Part shown: one piece after another, positions 53,609 through 64,000 of the stretch
How positions within the stretch are numbered: position 1 is the stretch's first letter
Layout of the letters: each line of letters starts with the position of its first letter
Assembly (NCBI RefSeq): GCF_004000605.1
Contig: NZ_CP018911.1
Location: forward strand, 1,798,001-1,862,000
DNA: 64,000 bases
Reading direction: 5' to 3'
DNA from: Glycocaulis alkaliphilus
Lineage (GTDB): Bacteria > Pseudomonadota > Alphaproteobacteria > Caulobacterales > Maricaulaceae
Notes under the pieces: model-generated
The model's database searches: none
What the model was told of the DNA's origin: nothing
What the model saw: only the letters and a program-made list of their open reading frames with translations
Made by a program: the position numbers and the translations under genes

Positions 53609-55123
53609 TTACGGGTTGGCGGAGGCGGCCAGCGCCCCCTGATATTGCGAGATCAGCGCTTCGACCGAAGCGGTGGTGATGTCGGTGATCGGGGTGGTGA
53701 AGAAGCCGAGCCAGATAGCCAGGAAGGCCAGCACACCCAGATTGATCCACTCACGCCAGTCGAGATCGGTGGCCGACTCCAGTTTCGGGTTCGTCATCTC
53801 GCCGAACACGACCTTCTTGTAGAGGGTCAGCATGTAGACGGCCGAGACGATCACACCGAAGGCGGCACCAAAGGCGACGCGCGGGTCGTACTCGAACGCG
53901 CCCATCATGGTCATGATCTCGCCGACAAAGCCCGAAGTGCCCGGCAGGCCGACATTGGCCATGGTGAACAGGGCGAAGAAGGCGGCATAGACCGGCATTT
54001 TGTGAACCAGCCCGCCATAGAAGGCGATGTCGCGCGTGTGGAAGCGGTCATAGATGACGCCGACACACAGGAAGAGCGCGCCGGAGATGACGCCGTGGGA
54101 GATCATCTGGAAGATCGCGCCCTGCACGCCCAGCGCGTTCATCGTGAAGATACCCATCGTCACGAAGCCCATGTGGGCGACCGACGAATAGGCGATCAGC
54201 TTCTTGATGTCGGTCTGCCGGAAGGCGACCAGCGAGGTGTAGATGATCGCGATGACCGAGAGCACCATCACCATCGGCGCAAAGAAGGCGCTGGCATCGG
54301 GGAACATCGGAATGGAGAAGCGCAGGAAGCCATAGCCGCCAAGCTTCAGAAGGATGCCCGCCAGAATGACCGAGCCGGCCGTCGGCGCTTCCACGTGCGC
54401 ATCGGGCAGCCAGGTATGAACCGGCCACATCGGCATCTTCACAGCGAACGAGGCGAAGAAGGCCAGCCATAGCCACATCTGCGCATCGCGCAGGAATTCA
54501 TGCTCCAGCAGCACGGTGATGTCGGTCGTCCCGGAGACGACAAACATATAGATCATCGCCACCAGCATCAGCACCGAGCCGAGGAAGGTGTAGAGGAAGA
54601 ACTTGAACGCCGCATAGATGCGGTTGGCACCGCCCCACACCCCGATGATGAGGAACATCGGGATCAGCGAGCCTTCAAAGAAAATGTAGAAGAGTACGAG
54701 GTCCAGCGCGCAGAAAATGCCGATGACCAGCGCTTCGAGCAGCAGGAAGGCGGCCATATAGTCGGCCACGCGCTTTTCCAGCTTCCAGCTTGCCAGAATA
54801 CAGATCGGCATCAGGAAGGCGGTCAGCAGGACGAACAGCACCGACAGCCCGTCCACGCCCATGCGGTAATTGATGCCCATGGCAGTGAGCCAGTCGGCCG
54901 TCTCGACAAACTGGAAGCCGGGCTGGGCGGTATCAAACTCCAGCACCAGCAGGATCGACAGCGCGAACACGAACAGCGTCACGAACAGGGCGACACCACG
55001 CGCATTACGGTCCAGCGCCGGACGGTCTTCTGAGCGCATCAGCGCGCGCAGGACCAGTATCGCCACCGCGCCCAGCGCAGGCAGGAAGGTCAGCGCAGTA
55101 AGGATGGGCAGTTGTCCCAGCAT
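53609..55123 (-). CDS. nuoM: NADH-quinone oxidoreductase subunit M
   Basis: Antiporter-like complex I subunit, 504 residues, about 14 membrane segments. [19 protein letters not shown] and the conserved Glu in [17 protein letters not shown] are typical. Two bases separate it from the nuoL stop. Confidence 0.97.
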   Translation of the reverse strand: MLGQLPILTALTFLPALGAVAILVLRALMRSEDRPALDRNARGVALFVTLFVFALSILLVLEFDTAQPGFQFVETADWLTAMGINYRMGVDGLSVLFVLLTAFLMPICILASWKLEKRVADYMAAFLLLEALVIGIFCALDLVLFYIFFEGSLIPMFLIIGVWGGANRIYAAFKFFLYTFLGSVLMLVAMIYMFVVSGTTDITVLLEHEFLRDAQMWLWLAFFASFAVKMPMWPVHTWLPDAHVEAPTAGSVILAGILLKLGGYGFLRFSIPMFPDASAFFAPMVMVLSVIAIIYTSLVAFRQTDIKKLIAYSSVAHMGFVTMGIFTMNALGVQGAIFQMISHGVISGALFLCVGVIYDRFHTRDIAFYGGLVHKMPVYAAFFALFTMANVGLPGTSGFVGEIMTMMGAFEYDPRVAFGAAFGVIVSAVYMLTLYKKVVFGEMTNPKLESATDLDWREWINLGVLAFLAIWLGFFTTPITDITTASVEALISQYQGALAASANP

Positions 55124-55125
55124 GC

Positions 55126-57099
55126 CTATTGTCCCCCGGCCCGCGCGACCAGCCAGACGGCAAGGCCCAGAACGCCGATCAGCATCACGAATGCGTAGTG
55201 ATAGAGATAGCCCGACTGCAGGCGCACGATGCGGCGGCCCGCCTGCATGACGGTGCCGGCCACGCCATCCGGGCCGAGCCCGTCAATGATGCGCCGGTCG
55301 CCCACCTTCCAGAACAGATCACCAAGCCCGCGCGCGCCGCGCACGAAGATGAAGTCGTAGATCTCGTCGAAATACCACTTGTTATAGAGGAAGCTGTGGA
55401 GCGGGCCGCCACGCGCAGCGATCTTCGCGGGCAGGCCTTCCTTCACCACGTAGAACCAGTAGGCGAGCACAAAGCCGAGCACCGTCACGGCAATCGGGCT
55501 GAACAGCACCCAGTCGGGCGGATGATGGCCCGTGGCCCCTTCTCCGTAATTGCCTATCGCGTACGGACCGGCAGGCAGGCTGCCGCCCCAGAACTCCAGT
55601 GCCCCGCGGCCAACAAAATCACTGCGGAACAGCCAGCCGGCGAATATCGCACCAACGGCCAGCAGCAGAAGCGGGATCACCATGATCCACGGGCTCTCAT
55701 GGGCGTGGTCAAGCGTATGCTTGTCGCCACGGAACTTGCCGTGGAAGGTCATGAAGATAAGGCGCCAGGAGTAGAACGACGTCAGGCCCGCCGCGATGAT
55801 GGCCACCAGGAAGGCGAGATAGCCAAACGTCACGCCGTCCGCGCCCGCCATGAAGGCTTCCTCGATGATCATGTCCTTCGAGTAGAAGCCGGCAAAGCCG
55901 AGATTGAGCAGCGGAATGCCCACGCCCGTCAGCGCCAGCGTGCCGATAATCATCATGATCCAGGTGACGGGCAGCAGCTTGTAGATGCCGCCCATATTGC
56001 GCATGTCCTGCTCGTGATGGAGGCCGTGAATAACCGAACCGGCACCCAGGAACAGGAGCGCCTTGAAGAAGGCGTGCGTAAACAGGTGGAACATGGCCGC
56101 CGAGTAGAGGCCAAGCCCCGCCGCGAAGAACATGTAGCCGAGTTGCGAGCAGGTCGAGTACGCGATCACGCGCTTGATGTCGTTCTGCACAAGGCCAACC
56201 GTGGCGGCAAACAGCGCCGTCGTCGCACCGATGAAGGTGATGATGGCCGAAGTGTTCGGCGCCAGCTCGTAGATCGGGTAGCAGCGGCACACCAGGAACA
56301 CGCCCGCCGTCACCATGGTCGCGGCGTGGATCAGGGCGGAAACCGGCGTCGGGCCTTCCATGGCGTCGGGAAGCCAGACATGCAGGAAGAACTGCGCCGA
56401 TTTGCCCATCGCCCCGATGAAGAGCAGGAAGGCGATCAGCTCCAGCGCCATGAATTCGAGGCCGAACAGGGTGAGCGTCTGGACACTGCCGTCATCGACC
56501 TGACCGAACACGGCATCGAAATCGAGCGTGCCGAACACGGCAAACACCGCCATCACGCCGAGCGCCAGGCCGAAATCGCCGACGCGGTTGGTGACGAACG
56601 CCTTGATGGCCGCGTCATTGGCGGACTTCTTCTTGTACCAGAAGCCGATGAGCAGATAGGAGGCGAGGCCCACGCCTTCCCAGCCGAAGAACATCTGCAG
56701 GAAGTTGTCAGCCGTCACCAGCGACAGCATGGCGAAGGTGAAGAGCGACAGATAGGCAAAGAAGCGCGCGCGGTGCGGATCGTCGGCCATATAGCCCCAC
56801 GAATACACATGCACGAGCGCGGACACGCTGGTCACAACGACCAGCATTACCGCCGAGAGCGAATCCAGCCGGATGTCCCAGCTAATGTCGAAATTGCCGA
56901 CGGCCATCCACTGCGCGAGCTCGTAAGTGCGCGCATTGCCAAGGATTGCCACGTCCACAAACAGCCATGCCGATGCCAGAGCGGCGGCGATAGTGGCCCC
57001 GGTGGTGATGAACTGGCTGGCGCGCGTGCCGATCTGTTTGTGGAACAGGCCGGCAATGATGGCTGCCAGAAGGGGTCCGAAAACGACGATAAAAGCCAT
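55126..57099 (-). CDS. nuoL: NADH-quinone oxidoreductase subunit L
   Basis: Distal antiporter-like subunit of the complex I membrane arm, 657 residues, with about 14 membrane segments plus the long C-terminal lateral helix. [20 protein letters not shown] and [18 protein letters not shown] are typical. It starts 9 bases after the nuoK stop. Confidence 0.97.
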   Translation of the reverse strand: MAFIVVFGPLLAAIIAGLFHKQIGTRASQFITTGATIAAALASAWLFVDVAILGNARTYELAQWMAVGNFDISWDIRLDSLSAVMLVVVTSVSALVHVYSWGYMADDPHRARFFAYLSLFTFAMLSLVTADNFLQMFFGWEGVGLASYLLIGFWYKKKSANDAAIKAFVTNRVGDFGLALGVMAVFAVFGTLDFDAVFGQVDDGSVQTLTLFGLEFMALELIAFLLFIGAMGKSAQFFLHVWLPDAMEGPTPVSALIHAATMVTAGVFLVCRCYPIYELAPNTSAIITFIGATTALFAATVGLVQNDIKRVIAYSTCSQLGYMFFAAGLGLYSAAMFHLFTHAFFKALLFLGAGSVIHGLHHEQDMRNMGGIYKLLPVTWIMMIIGTLALTGVGIPLLNLGFAGFYSKDMIIEEAFMAGADGVTFGYLAFLVAIIAAGLTSFYSWRLIFMTFHGKFRGDKHTLDHAHESPWIMVIPLLLLAVGAIFAGWLFRSDFVGRGALEFWGGSLPAGPYAIGNYGEGATGHHPPDWVLFSPIAVTVLGFVLAYWFYVVKEGLPAKIAARGGPLHSFLYNKWYFDEIYDFIFVRGARGLGDLFWKVGDRRIIDGLGPDGVAGTVMQAGRRIVRLQSGYLYHYAFVMLIGVLGLAVWLVARAGGQ

Positions 57100-57108
57100 G
57101 ATGCCGCT

Positions 57109-57420
57109 CTAGCCCTTCATCAGGTTGACGCCCTCAACCGCGATATCGCCGCGGTTGCGGAAGAAGACGACGAGGATGGCGAGGCCGACAGCCGCCTCAG
57201 CCGCTGCGACCGTGAGGATCAGCATCGCGAAGACCTGCCCGGTCAGGTCGCCCAGATGGGAGGAGAACGCGACCATGTTCACGTTCACCGCCAGCAGGAT
57301 CAGCTCGATCGACATCAAAAGGATGATGACGTTCTTGCGGTTCACGAAAATGCCGAACACGCCAATCGTGAACAGGATCGCGGCCAGCGTCAGATAGTGT
57401 CCCAGACCGATCTCGAACAT
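57109..57420 (-). CDS. nuoK: NADH-quinone oxidoreductase subunit K
   Basis: Small membrane subunit, 103 residues, three membrane helices with the conserved acidic residues in helix 2 ([11 protein letters not shown]) and helix 3 ([12 protein letters not shown]). Its ATG overlaps the nuoJ stop by one base (TAATG). Confidence 0.97.
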   Translation of the reverse strand: MFEIGLGHYLTLAAILFTIGVFGIFVNRKNVIILLMSIELILLAVNVNMVAFSSHLGDLTGQVFAMLILTVAAAEAAVGLAILVVFFRNRGDIAVEGVNLMKG

Positions 57421-58028
57421 TAGCCGATCCCCTCGCCCGATTTGACCTCGACCAGCTCGACTCCTTCCTCGCGGCGGCGCTGCACCTGGCGCGCGATGTT
57501 CTGGCGGCGCACGCCCTCGCGGTGACGCAAGGTGAGCACGATGGCCCCGATCATCGCCACCAGCAGGACAAGGCCCGCCAGCTGGAAGAAGAAGACGTAA
57601 CGGTCATAGAGGATGGAGCCGAGCGCCTCGGCATTCGTCATCTCCGGCGGTACAGGCGTCTGCAGCGCAGCGCCCGCCGTATCCGACACCACCCAGGTGA
57701 TGCCCGTCAGGGACAGAATGCCCACCAGCGCCAGCGCAACCGCGCCGCCGAGTGGCAGATAGCTGAGAAAGCCCTCTTTGAGCGCGGCAAAGTCCACATC
57801 CAGCATCATCACGACGAAGAGGAAGAGCACCGCCACCGCGCCGACATAGACAATGACCAGCAGCATGGCGAGGAACTCGGCCCCCAGCATCACAAACAGG
57901 CCCGCCGCCGAGAAAAAGGTCAGGATCAGGAACAATACGGCGCGCACAGGATTGCGTGCGGCCACTACCATGAAGGCGGAGATAACCGCCGTCCCTGCCA
58001 GAATGTAAAACGCCGCTGCCTGCAGCAT
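57420..58028 (-). CDS. nuoJ: NADH-quinone oxidoreductase subunit J
   Basis: Membrane subunit, 202 residues, five helices, including the conserved pi-bulge helix region [20 protein letters not shown]. The C-terminus (about 165-202) is a charged cytoplasmic tail. AAGGGGGGACC precedes the ATG. 102 bases separate it from nuoI. Confidence 0.96.
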   Translation of the reverse strand: MLQAAAFYILAGTAVISAFMVVAARNPVRAVLFLILTFFSAAGLFVMLGAEFLAMLLVIVYVGAVAVLFLFVVMMLDVDFAALKEGFLSYLPLGGAVALALVGILSLTGITWVVSDTAGAALQTPVPPEMTNAEALGSILYDRYVFFFQLAGLVLLVAMIGAIVLTLRHREGVRRQNIARQVQRRREEGVELVEVKSGEGIG

Positions 58029-58130
58029 GGTCCCCCCTTGGGCCCGAACGGGCTGTGGGCTGTCTGGTCAATAACGGCACCGGAAAGGCTTTCCGGACCG
58101 GGCTAATATGAGTCGGGCGCCCTTCTAGCG

Positions 58131-58619
58131 TTACCGGTAGCGGGCGTCGAGTTCGAGGTTCCGGGCAATCTCACGTTCCCAGCGGTCCCCGTTCTCGAGA
58201 AGCTTGTCCTTGTCGTAGTAGAGTTCTTCGCGCGTTTCGGTCGCGTACTCGAAGTTCGGGCCTTCCACGATGGCATCGACCGGGCAGGCTTCCTGGCAGA
58301 AGCCGCAATAGATGCATTTGACCATGTCGATATCGTAGCGCGTGGTGCGGCGTGAGCCGTCCTCGCGCGGTTCGGCCTCGATGGTGATGGCCTGCGCCGG
58401 GCACACCGCTTCGCACAGCTTGCACGCGATGCAGCGCTCCTCGCCATTGGCGTAGCGGCGCAGCGCGTGCTGGCCACGGAAGCGGGGCGACAGGCGGCCC
58501 TTCTCGAACGGATAGTTCACGGTCGGCTTCGGCGTGAAAAGCTGGCGCATGCCAAGGCCGAACGCGCCCCAGAAATCCATCAGGGCGGCTCCGCGCAGGG
58601 TTTGGGCGATACGGCTCAT
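58131..58619 (-). CDS. nuoI: NADH-quinone oxidoreductase subunit I
   Basis: Peripheral-arm subunit carrying two [4Fe-4S] clusters (N6a, N6b). 162 residues with [16 protein letters not shown] and [16 protein letters not shown] motifs. It follows nuoH by 9 bases. Confidence 0.98.
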   Translation of the reverse strand: MSRIAQTLRGAALMDFWGAFGLGMRQLFTPKPTVNYPFEKGRLSPRFRGQHALRRYANGEERCIACKLCEAVCPAQAITIEAEPREDGSRRTTRYDIDMVKCIYCGFCQEACPVDAIVEGPNFEYATETREELYYDKDKLLENGDRWEREIARNLELDARYR

Positions 58620-58628
58620 TGGATTGTC

Positions 58629-59681
58629 CTAGCTTGCATTCGAGTAGACAACGACAGCGCCCATCACCGCGACCGCGACGAGCGAGGTCGGCAGGAAGAT
58701 CTTCCAGCCCAGACGCATCAGCTGGTCATAGCGGTAGCGGGGTACGAGCGCCTTCACCATGGCGAACATGAAGAACAGGAACAGCACTTTCAGGGCGAAC
58801 CAGAAGACCGGCGGTATCCAGGTGAAGGGCGCGACATCAAAGGGCGCATGCCAGCCGCCGAGGAACAGCACGGTCATCAGCGAGCACATCAGCACGATGT
58901 TGAGATATTCGCCGATCATGAAGAGCAAATAGGGCGTGGAGGAGTATTCCACCTGATAGCCCGCCACCAGTTCGGATTCCGCTTCCGGCAGGTCAAATGG
59001 CGGCCGGTTGGTCTCTGCCAGCGCCGAGATGAAGAAGATCACGAACATCGGAATGGTGATGACAAAGACCGGCCAGGGTAAGAGGTCAAACGACAATACA
59101 TGCCAGTTCCAGAAGCCGCCGGCCTGCGCCATCACGATCTCGGATAGGTTCATCGTGCCGGCCATCAGGAGGATGGTGACGATCACGAAACCGATGGAAA
59201 CCTCGTAGGAGACCATCTGCGCGGCAGAGCGCAGCGCGCCCAGGAAGGGATATTTCGAGTTCGACGCCCAGCCGCCAATGATGATGCCGTAAACGCCCAG
59301 TGAGGAGATCGCGAACAGGAAGAGAATGCCTACATTGATGTCGGAAATCACCCAGCCCGGCGCGACCGGGATCACCGCCCAGGCGATGAAGGCGAGCGTG
59401 AAGGTGATCAGCGGCGCGAGAATGAAGAGCGGACGGTCCGCGCCTGCCGGAATGACGATTTCCTTCAGCACGAACTTCAGGAAGTCAGCGAAGGACTGGA
59501 GCAGGCCGAACGCGCCGACCACGTTGGGGCCTTTACGCATCTGCACCGCCGCCCAGACCTTGCGGTCCATCAGCAGCAGGAAGGCCAGCGACAAGAGCAG
59601 CACGACCATGAAGGCGAGGATCTGGCCAACCGCCAGCGCCGTGCCCCAGACCGGACCGAATTCGGTGACGAAATCGTTCAT
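58629..59681 (-). CDS. nuoH: NADH-quinone oxidoreductase subunit H
   Basis: Membrane subunit at the quinone site, 350 residues, eight helices. [18 protein letters not shown] and [20 protein letters not shown] are the classic signatures. Its ribosome-binding site (AGGGG) overlaps the nuoG stop codon. Confidence 0.98.
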   Translation of the reverse strand: MNDFVTEFGPVWGTALAVGQILAFMVVLLLSLAFLLLMDRKVWAAVQMRKGPNVVGAFGLLQSFADFLKFVLKEIVIPAGADRPLFILAPLITFTLAFIAWAVIPVAPGWVISDINVGILFLFAISSLGVYGIIIGGWASNSKYPFLGALRSAAQMVSYEVSIGFVIVTILLMAGTMNLSEIVMAQAGGFWNWHVLSFDLLPWPVFVITIPMFVIFFISALAETNRPPFDLPEAESELVAGYQVEYSSTPYLLFMIGEYLNIVLMCSLMTVLFLGGWHAPFDVAPFTWIPPVFWFALKVLFLFFMFAMVKALVPRYRYDQLMRLGWKIFLPTSLVAVAVMGAVVVYSNAS

Positions 59682-59687
59682 CAGCCC

Positions 59688-61799
59688 CTACTCCGCTGCC
59701 TGCAGCGTGGCACGCGCGGCCTTCGCCGCAGCCGAGCACTCCGCCATTGTTTTCGACGCCCGCGCGATGGCGTTCGTCAGGTAGAAATCCTTCACCGGGC
59801 TGACGAAGGGCTCAGAGGAAACCTCGCCCGCCTCGCCCAGCGTGGACGGATCAAAGCTGCCCGCACCTTCTGCGCCCGGCGCGTGGTCGATCTGGCCGAA
59901 GCTCTCGATCTCCTCGATCAGCTTTGCCCGCAGCGCATTCAGGCTGTCATAGGGCAGCGTCTTGTTCAGACGCGCCGACAGAGCGCGGAAGATCGCCCAG
60001 TCCTCTTTGGCTTCGCCTTTGGGGAACACGGCCCGCTCGGCCAGCTGAGCGCGGCCTTCGGTGTTCACGTACAGCCCAGGCTTTTCGGTATAAGCGGCTG
60101 ACGGCAATATCAGATCGGCGCGCATGGCACCGGCATCGCCGTGATGGCCTACATAAATGACAAACGCCTTGCCGAGCTTGCCCGTGTCGATCTCGTCAGC
60201 GCCGAGCAGCACGACCGTATCGAGCTGCCCCTTGCCCGCCGCTTCGAGAATGGCATCCGTATCGCGTCCGCCCTCGCCGGGCAGGAAGCCCATATCGAGA
60301 CCGGCAACGCGGCTGGCGGCCGTGTGCAGGACGGAGAAGCCGTTCCAGCCTTCGCGCACCACACCGGCGGCTTTGGCCAGCTCTCCGGCGGCGCGCAGCA
60401 CTTGCGCCCCATCGGCGCGGGCGGTGGCGGCATTGCCGAGGATGATGATCGGGTTTTTCGCGTCTTTGAGCGTCTTGATGAAGCCGGAGCGCTTCTTGGC
60501 AAGCGCGCCAATCGCGTCCGGACCGCTGCCCAGATGCTCATACGGATAGGTGAGATCAACGGCCTCGCCGATCATCGCCACATCGAGCTGGCCATTGAGC
60601 CAGCGCTGGCGGATGCGGGCATTGAGCACCGGCGCATCGACGCGCGGATTGGCACCGATAAAGAGAATGGCGTCGGCCTTGTCGATACCGGCAATCGTCG
60701 CGTTGAAGAGATAGCCTTCGCGCGCTCCGCCGCCGAGTTTCGAGCCATCCTGACGGCAATCGAGCGATGTCACACCGAGCGCGTCAAAGAGGTCTTTGGC
60801 GGCTTTGAGGCCTTCGGCATCGTTGAGATCACCAGCGATCACACCGATCTTCGACGCATCGCCGGAGAGTTTTTCCGCCGCCACGGTCAGCGCCTCATCC
60901 CAGCCAATGGCGGTGAGTTTGCCGCCCTTGCGCACATAGGGCTTGTCGAGGCGCTGGCGGCCAAGACCGTCCCACACGAAGCGTGTCTTGTCGGAAATCC
61001 ATTCCTCGTTCACGCCCTCATGGATGCGCGGCATGATGCGCAGCACAGCGCCGGAACGGCTATCCACACGGATATTGGCGCCGAGCGCGTCCATCACGTC
61101 GATAGTCTCGGTCTTGGTCAGCTCCCAGGGCCGCGCATTGAAGGCGTAGGGGCGCGAGGTGAGCGCGCCGACCGGACACAGATCGATGACATTGCCGGAG
61201 AGCTCCGACGTCATGGACTGCTCCAGATAGGTCGTGATCTCCATGTCCTCGCCGCGCCCGATGGCGCCGATTTCCGGCACACCGGCAATCTCGGTGGCAA
61301 AGCGCACGCAGCGCGTACACTGGATACAGCGCGTCATAACCGTCTTGATGAGCGGGCCCATGTATTTGTCTTCAACCGCGCGCTTGTTTTCGCCATAGCG
61401 AGAGCCTGCGCGGCCATACATCAGCGACTGGTCCTGCAAATCGCACTCGCCGCCCTGGTCACAGATCGGGCAGTCCAGCGGGTGGTTGATGAGGAGGAAC
61501 TCCATCACCCCTTCGCGCGCCTTTTTGACCAGCGGAGAAAGCGTGCGCATGGCAGGCGGCTCGCCATTGGGTCCGCCGCGCATGTCACGCACCAGGAAGG
61601 CACAGGACGCCACCGGCTTGGGCGCACCGACCAGCTCCACAAGGCACATCCGGCAATTACCGGCCACCGACAGGCGCTCATGGTAGCAGAAGCGCGGAAT
61701 CTCGCGCCCCGCCGCCTCGGCAGCCTGCAGCAGGTTATAGTCCTGCGGAACGGTGACCTCGTCGCCGTCAATGATGATGGTGCGCGTATTCTCGCTCAT
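59688..61799 (-). CDS. nuoG: NADH-quinone oxidoreductase subunit G
   Basis: Large iron-sulfur subunit of the peripheral arm, 703 residues. The N-terminal [2Fe-2S] domain has CYHERLSVAGNCRMCLVE. Then come the His-ligated cluster segment with HPLDCPICDQGGECDLQD and the C-x2-C-x2-C segment CIQCTRCVRF, and a molybdopterin-oxidoreductase-like body. ATG at 61799 is preferred over an in-frame TTG at 61802. It follows the YCII gene rather than nuoF directly. Confidence 0.97.
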   Translation of the reverse strand: MSENTRTIIIDGDEVTVPQDYNLLQAAEAAGREIPRFCYHERLSVAGNCRMCLVELVGAPKPVASCAFLVRDMRGGPNGEPPAMRTLSPLVKKAREGVMEFLLINHPLDCPICDQGGECDLQDQSLMYGRAGSRYGENKRAVEDKYMGPLIKTVMTRCIQCTRCVRFATEIAGVPEIGAIGRGEDMEITTYLEQSMTSELSGNVIDLCPVGALTSRPYAFNARPWELTKTETIDVMDALGANIRVDSRSGAVLRIMPRIHEGVNEEWISDKTRFVWDGLGRQRLDKPYVRKGGKLTAIGWDEALTVAAEKLSGDASKIGVIAGDLNDAEGLKAAKDLFDALGVTSLDCRQDGSKLGGGAREGYLFNATIAGIDKADAILFIGANPRVDAPVLNARIRQRWLNGQLDVAMIGEAVDLTYPYEHLGSGPDAIGALAKKRSGFIKTLKDAKNPIIILGNAATARADGAQVLRAAGELAKAAGVVREGWNGFSVLHTAASRVAGLDMGFLPGEGGRDTDAILEAAGKGQLDTVVLLGADEIDTGKLGKAFVIYVGHHGDAGAMRADLILPSAAYTEKPGLYVNTEGRAQLAERAVFPKGEAKEDWAIFRALSARLNKTLPYDSLNALRAKLIEEIESFGQIDHAPGAEGAGSFDPSTLGEAGEVSSEPFVSPVKDFYLTNAIARASKTMAECSAAAKAARATLQAAE

Positions 61800-61827
61800 C
61801 AAACCTGCTCCACGGCCCCTTCGGGCA

Positions 61828-62124
61828 TCAAACTTTCGTCAGGGCGCCTTCGCCCACCACAGTCGTCCATTCACGCACCCGCCAGCTCGCGATCAGCCCG
61901 TTCTTCACGTACGGGTCTTCGTTCGCAAACCGCTCGGCCACGCCTTTGTCTTCACCCTTGAACACCAGCACCGCGCCATCGGCGGGGTCTGCCAGCGCAC
62001 CGGCCAGCACCAGCTCGCCGCGCGCCTGAAACTCGCGTGCGAGACCCAGATGCACCGAGCGGAACTCGCCCCGGCGCTCCATGTAGTCCGGCGCGGTCTC
62101 GTAGAAGAGGATGAAGTGTTTCAT
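61828..62124 (-). CDS. YCII-domain protein between nuoF and nuoG
   Basis: A protein of 98 residues with the YCII alpha/beta fold pattern: MKHFILFYETAPDYMERR, a conserved His in RSVHLGLAREF, and GALADPADGAVLVF ahead of an Asp/Pro-rich FANEDPYVKNGL. Family members are small-molecule enzymes or unknown. TAGGGAACG before the ATG reuses the stop of the DUF2283 gene. It is co-directional with nuo, so it is probably transcribed with complex I. Confidence 0.88.
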   Translation of the reverse strand: MKHFILFYETAPDYMERRGEFRSVHLGLAREFQARGELVLAGALADPADGAVLVFKGEDKGVAERFANEDPYVKNGLIASWRVREWTTVVGEGALTKV

Positions 62125-62130
62125 CGTTCC

Positions 62131-62325
62131 CTACTCCGCTGCCGCAGGGTGAAGGATGGAATCGGCCAGCCGCCGAGACGCATGCAGCACCTCGATACCG
62201 ACAATCTTGTTGTCAGCATCCAGATCGATCACGATGTCATCGGCCACCTCGTCGCTTTCCACGACTTTGGCGTCCGTGAGGCGCAGATAGGCTGCATCTG
62301 CCTCGTGGTCATACCGCCAGTTCAT
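62131..62325 (-). CDS. DUF2283 protein, putative antitoxin-like partner
   Basis: An acidic protein of 64 residues with the DUF2283 pattern: YDHEADAAYLRL, then DIVIDLDADNKIVGIEVL, and a short C-terminal helix (SRRLADSIL). CAGGAGAGAGTG stands before ATG at 62325, whose T is shared with the stop of the upstream DUF4258 gene (TGATG). DUF2283-DUF4258 neighbours have been proposed as toxin-antitoxin-like pairs; activity here is unproven. Confidence 0.85.
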   Translation of the reverse strand: MNWRYDHEADAAYLRLTDAKVVESDEVADDIVIDLDADNKIVGIEVLHASRRLADSILHPAAAE

Positions 62326-62582
62326 CACTCTCTCCTGCTCCGGCGCTCTCCGCGGTCGAAGAATGCCGTCACGATGGTGTAGCTGCCCGACTCCTGCCGG
62401 GAAACCACTCTGAGGACCCTGCCTTCAAACTCAGGCAGTGCCTTGAAATACCTTACCAGATCCGGGTCTTTCGGGTCTGGCTCTGTCCGGTCTGGCTGAG
62501 ACAGCGCTGCCTCAATCCATTCCGTTTTTACACCTCTCGCTTCGATCCGCTCACGCGCATGTGCCGTCAATCGAAGCCTCAC
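62325..62582 (-). CDS. DUF4258 protein, putative RelE-like toxin partner
   Basis: A basic protein of 85 residues with the DUF4258 pattern: RLTAHARERIEARGVKTEWI, a central strand region with YFKALPEFEGRVLRVV and a terminal strand SYTIVTAFFDRG followed by an Arg-rich tail. It resembles small RelE-superfamily-like proteins. GTG at 62582 is preferred: GGAG, overlapping the nuoF stop, is 7 bases upstream; a TTG at 62609 would overlap nuoF. It is coupled to DUF2283 by the shared TGATG. Role inferred from pairing only. Confidence 0.8.
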   Translation of the reverse strand: MRLRLTAHARERIEARGVKTEWIEAALSQPDRTEPDPKDPDLVRYFKALPEFEGRVLRVVSRQESGSYTIVTAFFDRGERRSRRE

Positions 62583-62586
62583 GCTC

Positions 62587-63887
<1,301 letters not shown>

Positions 63888-63888
<1 letters not shown>

Positions 63889-64000
63889 TATTCAGCATCC
63901 TTCTTCGTGGCGGGTTTCTTCGCCGCAGGTTTTTTGGCCGCAGGCTTTTTCGCGGCAGTCTTGGCGGCAGGCTTTTTGGCCGGAGCCGTTTTCGCCACGG
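63888..64000 (-). CDS. nuoE: NADH-quinone oxidoreductase subunit E, C-terminal tail only
   Basis: Only the last 37 residues are inside the window. They form a Lys/Ala/Pro tail of repeating AAKKPA units ending ATKKDAE and TAA at 63890-63888. No [2Fe-2S] motif can be seen because the main domain lies beyond the edge. Assigned as NuoE because it overlaps the nuoF start and nuoE precedes nuoF in almost all such operons; basic C-terminal extensions occur in alphaproteobacterial NuoE. Confidence 0.75.

Noticed and set aside
55129-57423. 764-residue plus-strand ORF opposite nuoL/nuoK
   Set aside because: Antisense shadow of conserved genes in GC-rich DNA; His/Arg/Asp-rich sequence with no domain pattern. 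Similar shadows at 49283-51166 and 3314-4840 were dropped for the same reason.

Overview
This window is a GC-rich chromosomal segment of an alphaproteobacterium. I infer a Caulobacterales/Maricaulales-type organism (Maricaulis/Oceanicaulis-like) from the gene order, LpxI in place of LpxH, an E1-beta subunit with its own lipoyl domain, direct-repeat LexA boxes (GAAC-N7-GAAC) and the general style of the proteins. The exact genus cannot be fixed from the sequence. No rRNA, tRNA, insertion sequence, prophage or CRISPR array was seen. Almost everything is core metabolism or envelope biogenesis, densely packed, with many 1-4 base stop/start overlaps.

Layout. (a) 1-6050, minus strand: pyruvate dehydrogenase operon in the order pdhA, an NTF2-like gene, pdhB, a small DUF5076-like gene, pdhC, a double-hotdog acyl-CoA thioesterase, then lpdA (cut by the window edge). 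(b) 6183-13107, minus: ftsB, eno, rpmF, pyrG, a MAPEG-family gene, secG, a degenerate-receiver regulator, tpiA. (c) 13287-20866, plus: ppiD-like chaperone, trpE, then trpG-trpD-trpC and lexA. A divergent polysaccharide deacetylase gene sits on the other strand between trpE and trpG. (d) comEC (minus) diverges from gltX-gltA (plus). (e) 25895-40503, minus: rpsB-tsf-pyrH-frr-uppS-cdsA-dxr-rseP-bamA-skp-lpxD-fabZ-lpxA-lpxI-lpxB, the classical translation/isoprenoid/outer-membrane biogenesis cluster. (f) 40711-52134, minus: birA-coaX-rnj-mce-DUF1467, proS-lolC-lolD, a 30-residue membrane ORF and dnaE. (g) 52138-64000, minus: respiratory complex I genes nuoE (partial), F, G, H, I, J, K, L, M, N. 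A DUF4258/DUF2283 pair and a YCII-domain gene are wedged between nuoF and nuoG.

How the genes work together. Region (a) with gltA feeds pyruvate carbon into the TCA cycle and region (g) oxidises the NADH. Region (e) makes phospholipid, undecaprenyl and lipid A precursors and the BamA/Skp machinery, and the lolC/lolD pair in (f) sorts lipoproteins. lexA in (c) carries its own SOS box. Two near-consensus SOS boxes occur in front of the 30-residue ORF upstream of dnaE.

Most interesting observations: (1) an unannotated 30-residue single-pass membrane ORF at 44252-44344 behind two tandem LexA-like boxes, resembling in size and regulation the Caulobacter SOS division inhibitor SidA; (2) palindromic repeat elements that have entered the inter-domain linkers of PDH E1-beta and apparently E2 in frame, with the E1-beta family also present as an inverted pair near proS; (3) a toxin-antitoxin-like DUF4258-DUF2283 pair inside the complex I operon; (4) a regulator whose receiver domain has Glu at the phospho-acceptor position.
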